Below are positions 1-5,132 of a DNA stretch of 6,119 nucleotides, piece by piece (positions within the stretch are counted from its first letter, which is position 1; each line of letters begins with the position of its first letter). The notes under the pieces were generated by a model. That model had not been told where the DNA came from, searched no databases, and saw nothing but the letters and a program-made list of their open reading frames with translations. A program made the position numbers and the translations under genes. Origin of the DNA: Verrucomicrobiota bacterium (lineage in GTDB: Bacteria > Verrucomicrobiota > Verrucomicrobiia > Opitutales > UBA953). The stretch lies in contig RDYO01000024.1 of assembly GCA_004293385.1 (NCBI GenBank), positions 1 through 6,119 of the forward strand, written 5' to 3'.

Positions 1-263
1 GCGATGTCGGTCAGTTCGATGACGGAGAGGTCGGCCTTCGCGGCCTTGAGTTCGCGCTCGGCCTCGGCGCGCAGCTTGCCGGCGGCGTTGATCTTCACCG
101 GCTGGAAGCGGCTGATCGCGGCGGCGAACTCCGCGAACTTCGCGGGGATGAGGTCGTAGTGCCCGGGCCAGAGCGCGGTGTTCGACGGCCACGAGAGCCA
201 CGTGGCGGACTGGGGTTCCCATTCCGCAGGCATGCGGAAACCGAGGGAGCGAGGCGTGGACAT
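1..263 (-). CDS. aguA: Agmatine deiminase, N-terminal part (runs off left edge)
   Basis: Probable agmatine deiminase of the agmatine/peptidylarginine deiminase (PAD_porph) family, which hydrolyses agmatine to N-carbamoylputrescine and ammonia in the cytoplasm. Only the first 87 residues are in the window. They contain the family's N-terminal signature at residues 8-34 (GFRMPAEWEPQSATWLSWP, then N28 and WPG at 32-34), which lies at the entrance of the substrate pocket. The catalytic Cys/His residues would lie beyond the edge, so activity cannot be judged. The start at 263 is chosen because homologues usually carry a few residues before the GFRMP motif; an in-frame ATG at 233 (residue 11) is the alternative. 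No Shine-Dalgarno sequence is seen. It begins 8 nt after the stop of the amidase gene, which would use its product, so the pairing strongly supports the call. Confidence 0.88.
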   Translation of the reverse strand, partial: MSTPRSLGFRMPAEWEPQSATWLSWPSNTALWPGHYDLIPAKFAEFAAAISRFQPVKINAAGKLRAEAERELKAAKADLSVIELTDI

Positions 264-271
264 GCGGAAGG

Positions 272-1141
272 TCAGTCGCGCAGACGGCGCGTCAGGTCGC
301 CGTAGGCGTCGATGCGGCGGTCGCGGAAGAACGGCCAGATGCGGCGGAATTCGCGCTGCTTCACGAGGTCGCAGTCGGCGAGGAGGATCTCCTCTTTCTC
401 CACCGAGGCGCGGGCGACGATCTCGCCGTACGGATCGGAGACGAAGCTCTGTCCCCAGAACTGGGTGCGGCCTTCGGTGCCGACGCGGTTGGTCGCGGCG
501 ACGTAGCAGCCGTTGGCGACGCCGTGGCCGCGCTGGACGGTCTCCCAGGCGTTATGCTGGGCCTTGCCGAGGGCGGCCTTCTCTTCCGGCAGCCAGCCGA
601 TGGCGGTAGGGTAGAAGAGGATCTGCGCACCGCTGAGCGCGGTCAGGCGGGCGGCTTCCGGGTACCACTGGTCCCAGCAGATGAGCACGCCGATGTCGCC
701 GTGCGCGGTCTTCCAGGTGCGGAAGCCGAGGTCGCCGGGGGTGAAGTAGAACTTCTCCTCGAAACCCGGATCCTGCGGGATGTGCATCTTGCGGTACTTG
801 CCGAGCACGGTGCCGTCGGCGTCGATGACGGCCGCGGTGTTATGGTAGACTTCGCTGCCGCGCGCTTCGAAGAGCGGGGCGACGATGACGACGCCGAGGC
901 GCTTGGCGGCCTTGGCGAGCTCGGTCACGGACGGGCCGGTCTCGATGGGCTCCGCGAGGTCGAAATTCTTCGGGTCCTGGGTGATGCAGAAATACTTCGT
1001 CGTGAACATCTCCTGCAGGCCGATGATCTTCGCGCCCTTGGCCGCCGCTTCTTCGATGCGGGGCAGGGTCTTGCGGACGTTCGCCGCCGGCGTGTCCTCG
1101 GCGGTGAGCTGGATGAGACCGACGCGGACGGAATCAGCCAT
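272..1141 (-). CDS. aguB: N-carbamoylputrescine amidase (carbon-nitrogen hydrolase family)
   Basis: A 289-residue nitrilase-superfamily enzyme expected to hydrolyse N-carbamoylputrescine to putrescine, CO2 and ammonia, the last step of the agmatine route to polyamines. The catalytic triad is visible: E44 in LQEMF, K118 in KYRKMHIPQD and C155 in LICWDQWYPE, with an additional conserved Glu in the GFEEKFYF segment (residues 126-133). The CWDQWYPE and GFEEKFYFTPG stretches are typical of AguB rather than of other nitrilase branches such as Nit2 or beta-ureidopropionase. Length matches the family (about 280-300). The ATG at 1141 gives the usual short lead into the first beta strand (VRVGLIQ). The gene lies 10 nt after hisG and 8 nt before an agmatine deiminase, the enzyme that makes its substrate. 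No Shine-Dalgarno sequence is visible in the 10 nt gap. Confidence 0.93.
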   Translation of the reverse strand: MADSVRVGLIQLTAEDTPAANVRKTLPRIEEAAAKGAKIIGLQEMFTTKYFCITQDPKNFDLAEPIETGPSVTELAKAAKRLGVVIVAPLFEARGSEVYHNTAAVIDADGTVLGKYRKMHIPQDPGFEEKFYFTPGDLGFRTWKTAHGDIGVLICWDQWYPEAARLTALSGAQILFYPTAIGWLPEEKAALGKAQHNAWETVQRGHGVANGCYVAATNRVGTEGRTQFWGQSFVSDPYGEIVARASVEKEEILLADCDLVKQREFRRIWPFFRDRRIDAYGDLTRRLRD

Positions 1142-1151
1142 GACGGGGACG

Positions 1152-2036
1152 TCAGTAGACGAGCTTGTTGATCGGGTATTCCACGATGCCCTCGGCGCCG
1201 GCGGCCTTGAGGGTCGGGATGAACTCGCGGGCCTGACGGGCGTCGATGATGGTCTCGACGGCGATCCACTCGGCGTTGCTGAGCGGGGAGACGGTCGGAT
1301 TGCGCAGGGCGGGCAGGGCGGCGGCGACCTGCTCGAGCTTGGCCTTCGGGAGGTTGAACTTGAGGCCGACCATGTGCTGCGCGGCGAGGGCGCCCTGCAG
1401 CATGAGCACGATCTGCTCGATCTTGGCGCGCTTGGCGGGATTGGCCCAGGCGGCCTTGTTTGCGACGAGGACGGTGGTGGTCTCCATCAGCTGGGCGACG
1501 ATGCGCAGCTTGTTGGCCTTGATGGAGGAGCCGGTCTCGGTGATGTCGACGATGGCGTCGGCGAGCTCAGGGACCTTCACTTCGGTGGCGCCCCACGAGA
1601 ATTCGACTTCGCATTCGACGCCCTGGGACTTGAACCAGCGGCGGGTGGTCTCGACGAGCTCGGTGGCGACGCGCTTGCCGGCGAGGTCCTTGGCGGTCTT
1701 CACGGGCGAGGCTTCGGGCACGCAGAGGACCCAGCGGGACTTCTGGGCGGAAGCGCGGCTGTAGATCAGCTCGCAGACCTGGACGACGTCGGCGTTGTTT
1801 TCCTGGACCCAGTCCTGGCCGGTGAGGCCGCAGTCGAAGAAGCCATGCTCGACGTAACGGGCCACTTCCTGGGCGCGGATGAAGCGTCCGTCGAGGGCGG
1901 GGTCGTCGAAAGAGGGGCGGTAGGAGCGGCTGCTCTTGGCCACGGGGAACCCGGCCCGGGCGAACAGCTGGAGGGTGGCCTCCTCGAGGCTGCCTTTGGG
2001 CAGTCCGAGCATCAATTTGGCGGCTTCCTGACTCAT
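1152..2036 (-). CDS. hisG: ATP phosphoribosyltransferase, long form
   Basis: Catalyses the first committed step of histidine biosynthesis, joining ATP and PRPP to give N1-(5-phosphoribosyl)-ATP. With the start at 2036 the protein has 294 residues. GLPKGSL (11-17) is the N-terminal strand/loop motif; residues 54-79 carry the EHGFFDCGLTGQDW segment; DIVDITETGSS-type sequence at 160-171 is the PRPP-binding loop. Residues about 225-294 form the extra C-terminal HisG_C domain (ending GIVEYPINKLVY), the ACT/PII-like histidine feedback domain. This makes it the long form, which does not need HisZ. An upstream in-frame ATG at 2078 adds 14 residues, but family members start close to the LMLGLPKGSL strand, so 2036 is preferred; neither start has a convincing ribosome site. 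It is first in a probable hisG-aguB-aguA transcript, apart from any other his gene in view. Confidence 0.95.
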   Translation of the reverse strand: MSQEAAKLMLGLPKGSLEEATLQLFARAGFPVAKSSRSYRPSFDDPALDGRFIRAQEVARYVEHGFFDCGLTGQDWVQENNADVVQVCELIYSRASAQKSRWVLCVPEASPVKTAKDLAGKRVATELVETTRRWFKSQGVECEVEFSWGATEVKVPELADAIVDITETGSSIKANKLRIVAQLMETTTVLVANKAAWANPAKRAKIEQIVLMLQGALAAQHMVGLKFNLPKAKLEQVAAALPALRNPTVSPLSNAEWIAVETIIDARQAREFIPTLKAAGAEGIVEYPINKLVY

Positions 2037-2134
2037 GAGAGCTTGGAGGAAGCCCACCGTCAGCCCCTCCGCAAGCATTAAGGGGTTGACTAAGAACTAC
2101 GCGGAAAAGACCCTTTTTCTCACCCCTGACTCCT

Positions 2135-2518
2135 ATGCAGCGCTCTCTGCTCCTCCTCGCCCTGGCCGCCCTTTTCGTCGGCTGCAAATCCACCAAGTCG
2201 GCCAAGTCCGCCGGCGCCACTTCGTCCTCCGGCGAGGTCCGCTTCTCTTGGGAAAAGGACGCCCCGGCCGCCGCCGCTGACGCCACCCGCACTTCCGTCC
2301 GCGCCGTCCGCGCCGACCTCTCCCTCCTTGAAATCGGCGCCCTCGAGAAGCGCGACGCCGGTACCCGCCTCCAGCTCACCAAGGGCGGCAAGAATTTCCT
2401 CGTCGAAGTGATCAAGGGCGACGACGCCTCCACGATCGTGGCGATCAGCCCGAACCAGGCTTCGGTCCCCGAAGTCCGCGTCGGCGACGACCTCACTTTC
2501 GCCGTCCTGGCCCAGTAA
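2135..2518 (+). CDS. Small putative lipoprotein of unknown function
   Basis: A 127-residue protein I do not recognise. The N-terminus is a lipoprotein signal: M-Q-R, a hydrophobic run at 5-15 (LLLLALAALFV) and a lipobox ending G16-C17, so C17 is the likely lipidated residue after signal peptidase II cleavage. Phe at -3 is less usual than Leu but tolerated. Residues 18-55 are low in complexity, rich in Lys, Ser and Ala, probably a flexible tether. Residues about 56-125 alternate hydrophobic and polar positions with turns at AGTRL, GGKNF and VGDDL, suggesting a small beta-barrel (SH3- or OB-like) domain; that fold is inference. It is transcribed away from hisG and followed by a strong terminator, so it is probably monocistronic. 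No clear Shine-Dalgarno precedes the ATG. Codon use matches the neighbours. Confidence 0.82.
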   Translation: MQRSLLLLALAALFVGCKSTKSAKSAGATSSSGEVRFSWEKDAPAAAADATRTSVRAVRADLSLLEIGALEKRDAGTRLQLTKGGKNFLVEVIKGDDASTIVAISPNQASVPEVRVGDDLTFAVLAQ

Positions 2519-2522
2519 GGAC

Positions 2523-2544
2523 CGCTCGTCACACCGAGCGTGAC
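2523..2544 (+). other. Small hairpin with two competing pairings upstream of the terminator
   Basis: A 6 bp perfect stem (CGCTCG at 2523-2528, CGAGCG at 2535-2540) with a 6 nt loop begins four bases after the lipoprotein stop. A mutually exclusive 5 bp pairing, GTCAC (2528-2532) with GTGAC (2540-2544), overlaps it. It lies 5 nt before the main terminator hairpin and may protect the 3' end of the mRNA or be an accessory terminator element. Whether it has any function is inference. Confidence 0.45.
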
Positions 2545-2546
2545 AG

Positions 2547-2583
2547 AAGGACCCGCCGAGTGACCTCGGCGGGTCTTTTGTTT
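2547..2583 (+). terminator. Rho-independent terminator after the lipoprotein gene
   Basis: An 11 bp perfect, GC-rich stem (GACCCGCCGAG at 2550-2560 with its complement at 2565-2575) closes a TGAC tetraloop and is followed directly by TTTTGTTT (2576-2583). The stem can extend by pairing the preceding AAG (2547-2549) with the first Ts, including one G-U pair. It ends the lipoprotein transcript and isolates it from the operon downstream. The minus strand has no T-run after the stem, so it is one-directional. Confidence 0.92.
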
Positions 2584-2632
2584 GGCTGAATACCCGGAAA
2601 ATCGGGGTTAAGGGCGCGTTTTCCGTCCGACA

Positions 2633-2661
2633 TTGACCCTGCTACGTGGCATGCCTACTGC
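2633..2661 (+). promoter_or_regulatory. Possible sigma70-like promoter for the asmA-like/grpE/dnaJ operon
   Basis: TTGACC (2633-2638) matches the -35 consensus at five of six bases. A 17 nt spacer leads to TACTGC (2656-2661), a weak -10 with only the first two bases matching. Transcription would begin near 2668, about a dozen bases before the preferred start at 2681. A new promoter is expected here because the terminator just upstream would block read-through. The weak -10 keeps this tentative. I see no inverted repeat of the CIRCE type. Confidence 0.25.
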
Positions 2662-2680
2662 TCCTTTTCCCTGTTCGTCG

Positions 2681-3433
2681 ATGCCGCTGTTCCGCTTCCA
2701 GTCCCGCCCGGGTTCCGCCCTGCGCAAGCTTCTCACGGTGCTTTGCGGCATCGCGTTGTTCCTGGTCCTGGTCGGCGCGCTGGGTGTCTGGGCCCTCGGC
2801 CGATACTCCCCCCGGCTGCTTGATGCCTCCCTCTCCGGCCAGTCCGGCGCCCATCTCACGGTCGAGGACAACCAGACCAACCTTTTCGTGGGCCGCGTGG
2901 ATTACGCCGGCCTCGTCATCACGAATCCCTCCCGCTGGCAGGAGCGCGAGTTCCTCCGGGTGAAACGGCTCGTCCTGGACGTCGATCCGCTGACGTTCGT
3001 CGAAGGCGGCGGCCAGGTGGTCAACGAAGCCGTGCTCGACATCGACCGCGTGACGATCGTCGGCAAGGCCGACTTCCTCTCCGACAACAACGCCAAGGAC
3101 ATCGGTAACGGGCTCAAGGGTCCGGCGACGTCCCCGACGCCTACCACGGAGCCCGCCCAGCCCGCGCAGCCTTTCCTTATCAAGCACCTCCGCGTGCGCG
3201 TCGGCCGTATCACGGTCATCTCGGGCGACGGTTCCGCCGCCCGTCGCGTGGTGGTCGACCAGGACTTCGCCTACGACTTCGAGGCCCACGACGTCACCGA
3301 TCAGAACTTCAACGCCAAGGTCTCCGGCCCGATGGGCCAGCAGGCCCTGCAGACCGCCCTCCGCCGTCAGCCCGAACTGATGTTCGAGCTCGCCCGCGAG
3401 AAGCTGCGTCGTCCCTCCCGCGAGGAAAAATAA
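2681..3433 (+). CDS. Short membrane-anchored AsmA-like protein
   Basis: A 250-residue protein with a basic N-terminus (R5, R9, R15, K16), one transmembrane segment at about 17-39 (from LLTVLCGIAL to GVWAL) and the remainder probably in the periplasm. Residues 55-125 follow the AsmA/DUF748-like pattern: VGRVDYAGLVITNPSRW, then FLRVKRLVLDVDP and a beta strand AVLDIDRVTIV. A Pro/Thr-rich linker (149-163) precedes a second beta-rich stretch (165-213) and a charged helical tail (218-250). Large AsmA-like proteins (TamB, YhdP, YdbH) serve envelope lipid transport, but this one is too short to bridge the periplasm, so its function is unknown. The frame extends up to a TTG at 2633 and an ATG at 2651; codons there lack the G/C third-position bias that sets in exactly at 2681, so 2681 is preferred. 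The grpE start follows 4 nt after the stop. Confidence 0.82.
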   Translation: MPLFRFQSRPGSALRKLLTVLCGIALFLVLVGALGVWALGRYSPRLLDASLSGQSGAHLTVEDNQTNLFVGRVDYAGLVITNPSRWQEREFLRVKRLVLDVDPLTFVEGGGQVVNEAVLDIDRVTIVGKADFLSDNNAKDIGNGLKGPATSPTPTTEPAQPAQPFLIKHLRVRVGRITVISGDGSAARRVVVDQDFAYDFEAHDVTDQNFNAKVSGPMGQQALQTALRRQPELMFELAREKLRRPSREEK

Positions 3434-3437
3434 TCTT

Positions 3438-3944
3438 ATGTCCGAACCCGCTCCCGAAGCTGCTCCGAATCCTGCCGATCCCGCCGTGCGCCTCGCCGAA
3501 CTCGAAGGCGAGGTCGCGCGGCTGAAGGACACGGTCCTCCGCAGCAACGCCGACCAGCAGAACCAGCAGCGCCGCCACCAGCGTGAGCGCGAGGACCTGC
3601 GTAAGTACGCGACCGCCGGCCTGCTCGAAGACCTGCTGCCCGCCCTCGATTCGCTCGCGCTCGGACTCGAGTCCGCCTCGACCCAGGCCGACGGTCGCGC
3701 CGTCGCCGAAGGCTTCCGCATGGCGGTCGGCCAGCTCCGCGGCATCCTCTCCGGCCAAGGCCTCGTCGAAGTCAATCCGACCGGCCAGCCTTTCGATCCG
3801 GCCCGCCACGAGGCCGTCGGTTCCGAAGCCTCCGCCACCGTCGCCGAAGGCACGGTGCTCCGCGTCGCCCGCGCCGGCTGGCTCCTGCATGACCGCGTGC
3901 TCCGCCCGGCCGCCGTCTTCGTCTCCTCCGGCCCCGCCCAGTAA
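3438..3944 (+). CDS. grpE: Nucleotide exchange factor GrpE (divergent)
   Basis: Co-chaperone that speeds ADP release from DnaK in the cytoplasm. The 168-residue protein has a disordered Pro/Ala/Glu-rich start (1-16), a long coiled-coil helix (about 17-58), the helix LLEDLLPALDSLALGLES (62-79), GFRMAVGQLRGILSGQGL (92-109) and the C-terminal beta domain with FDPARHEAVG (119-128) and GWLLHDRVLRPAAVFVS (147-163), which contacts DnaK. It is somewhat shorter than E. coli GrpE (197 residues). The usual N-Y/F-R-K-R element in the long helix is replaced by a Gln/Arg-rich stretch (38-52), and the DNLERAL motif reads DSLALGL, so it is divergent but recognisable. GAGGA at 3422-3426 may serve as a distant ribosome site, 11 nt before the ATG. 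dnaJ starts 9 nt after it and dnaK is not between them. Confidence 0.93.
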   Translation: MSEPAPEAAPNPADPAVRLAELEGEVARLKDTVLRSNADQQNQQRRHQREREDLRKYATAGLLEDLLPALDSLALGLESASTQADGRAVAEGFRMAVGQLRGILSGQGLVEVNPTGQPFDPARHEAVGSEASATVAEGTVLRVARAGWLLHDRVLRPAAVFVSSGPAQ

Positions 3945-3953
3945 GCTCCCGCG

Positions 3954-5093
3954 ATGGCCGACGAATACTACACCCTGCTCGGGGTCGCGAAGTCCGCTTC
4001 CGCCGACGAGCTCAAGAAGGCCTATCGCAAGAAGGCCATGGAATTCCACCCGGACCGCAATCCGGGCAACAAGGAGGCCGAAGAGAAATTCAAGAAGGTC
4101 TCCCGCGCCTACGAGGTCCTCGGCGACGAGGCCAAGCGCAAGCTCTACGACCAGCACGGTGAAGCGGCCTTCGATCCGAACATGGGCGGCGGCGCCCGTG
4201 GCCCGGCCGGCGGCGGCTTCCGTGGCGCCGATCCGCGCGACATCTTCGAACAGATGTTCGGCGGTGGTGGCGGTGGCTTCGGTGACATGTTCGGCGGTGG
4301 CGGTGGCGGCGGCCACGACAACGCCGGCGAAGACCTCCGCGTCGACCTGAAGGTCACGCTCGAGGAAGCCGCCGAAGGCGTCGAACGGAAGATCCCTTAT
4401 CGCAAGCACGTCGCCTGCGCGAAGTGCGCGGGCTCCGGCGCCGAGGCCGGCGCCAAGAAGACCCGTTGCCCGACCTGTCACGGCCATGGCCAGGTGGTCC
4501 GCTCCCAGGGCTTCTTCTCGATGAAGCAGACCTGCCCGAGCTGCGCCGGCGAAGGCGAGCGCATCGACAAGCCTTGCAAGGCCTGTTCCGGCGAAGGTCG
4601 CACGGTGGCCGAATCCAGCGTCAACGTGCGCATCCCTCCGGGCGTCGACACGGGTACGAAGCTCCGCTCGAGCGGCAACGGTTCCGCGGGCCGCCGCGGC
4701 GCCCAGGCCGGCGACCTCTACGTCTACATCACCGTGCAGGAGCACGAGCTTTTCGAGCGCGACGGCGACGACCTCGCCTGCAGCGTGCCGGTGAAGTTCT
4801 CGGTGGCCGCCCTCGGCGGTAAGATCGTCGTCCCGAAGCTCAAGGGTAAGACGAACCTCAACATCCCCGCCGGCACCCAGGGCGGCACGATCTTCCGCCT
4901 CCGCGGCGAAGGCATGCCCCCGCTCCGCGGTTCGACCGCCGGCGACCTCCTCGTGCGCGTCGACATCGACGTGCCGAAGAAGATGACCGACAAGGAAAAG
5001 GAAGCCCTCAAGGCCTACGCCGCCGCCTGCGGCGACGAAGCCGCGCCGGTCTCCGAATCCTGGCGGACGAAGTTCAAGAAGTTCTTCCCTTAA
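3954..5093 (+). CDS. dnaJ: Chaperone protein DnaJ (type I Hsp40)
   Basis: Hsp40 co-chaperone that delivers unfolded proteins to DnaK and stimulates its ATPase. The 379 residues have the complete type I layout: J domain (about 4-68) with the essential HPD at 32-34; Gly/Phe-rich linker (78-120); cysteine-rich zinc domain with four CxxCxGxG repeats at C155/C158, C172/C175, C194/C197 and C208/C211, binding two zinc ions; then C-terminal substrate-binding beta domains (about 222-345) and a tail ending FKKFFP. Length is typical (E. coli 376). The Gly linker contains an 11-residue tandem repeat, MFGGGGGGFGD followed by MFGGGGGGGHD. The ATG at 3954 gives the canonical short lead into the EYYTLLGV helix. 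No clear Shine-Dalgarno is seen; the 9 nt gap suggests co-expression with grpE. Confidence 0.98.
   Translation: MADEYYTLLGVAKSASADELKKAYRKKAMEFHPDRNPGNKEAEEKFKKVSRAYEVLGDEAKRKLYDQHGEAAFDPNMGGGARGPAGGGFRGADPRDIFEQMFGGGGGGFGDMFGGGGGGGHDNAGEDLRVDLKVTLEEAAEGVERKIPYRKHVACAKCAGSGAEAGAKKTRCPTCHGHGQVVRSQGFFSMKQTCPSCAGEGERIDKPCKACSGEGRTVAESSVNVRIPPGVDTGTKLRSSGNGSAGRRGAQAGDLYVYITVQEHELFERDGDDLACSVPVKFSVAALGGKIVVPKLKGKTNLNIPAGTQGGTIFRLRGEGMPPLRGSTAGDLLVRVDIDVPKKMTDKEKEALKAYAAACGDEAAPVSESWRTKFKKFFP
4254..4319 (+). repeat. 33 bp imperfect tandem duplication inside dnaJ
   Basis: Two in-frame 33 bp units (4254-4286 and 4287-4319), each starting ATGTTCGGCGGTGG and running through a GGT/GGC run, encode the 11-residue repeats MFGGGGGGFGD and MFGGGGGGGHD of the Gly/Phe linker. 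Glycine-codon runs like this are prone to slippage, and linker length varies among DnaJ proteins. Confidence 0.8.
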
Positions 5094-5094
5094 C

Positions 5095-5118
5095 CCCCTT
5101 GCCCGCGAGGGCGGGGGG
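5095..5118 (+). other. GNRA-loop hairpin between dnaJ and nadC
   Basis: CCCCTTGCCC (5095-5104) pairs with GGGCGGGGGG (5109-5118) to give a 10 bp stem, including two G-U wobbles, capped by GCGA, a GNRA tetraloop. It lies just after the dnaJ stop and ends four bases before the nadC ribosome site. No U-tract follows, so it is unlikely to be an intrinsic terminator. It may stabilise the upstream mRNA end, mark a processing site or dampen nadC translation; these roles are inference. Confidence 0.55.
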
Positions 5119-5121
5119 CGT

Positions 5122-5128
5122 AAGGTGA
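5122..5128 (+). promoter_or_regulatory. Probable ribosome binding site of nadC
   Basis: AAGGTGA lies 4 nt before the ATG at 5133 and partly complements the 16S anti-Shine-Dalgarno. It is one of the few plausible ribosome sites in the window and supports the nadC start, even though that start gives an N-terminus longer than usual. Confidence 0.5.
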
Positions 5129-5132
5129 AGCC

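Noticed and set aside
885..2081. 398-codon plus-strand open frame opposite hisG and aguB
   Set aside because: It is antisense to hisG and aguB, rich in Gly, Leu, Asp and Glu from codon-bias mirroring, and lacks domain-like motifs.
2086..2091. TTGACT as a -35 box for the lipoprotein gene
   Set aside because: No acceptable -10 hexamer lies 16-18 nt downstream (the sequence there is GACC/CCTTT), so I could not support a promoter from this box alone.
2037..2134. Riboswitch, attenuator or operator in the hisG/lipoprotein intergenic region
   Set aside because: The 98 bp region has no histidine-codon leader peptide, strong hairpin or clear inverted repeat on either strand that I could find.
1567..2532. 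321-codon minus-strand frame spanning the lipoprotein gene, the intergenic region and hisG
   Set aside because: It crosses a divergent intergenic region and overlaps two supported genes in other frames; the Arg/Pro-rich second half is an out-of-frame reading of hisG.
2642..3853. 403-codon minus-strand open frame opposite the AsmA-like gene and grpE
   Set aside because: It mirrors two supported plus-strand genes and shows the same low-information composition; its start and end fall at no sensible boundary.
5095..5118. dnaJ-nadC hairpin as an intrinsic terminator
   Set aside because: The stem is followed by CGTAAGG on the plus strand and there is no T-run on either strand, so a standard rho-independent terminator is not supported.
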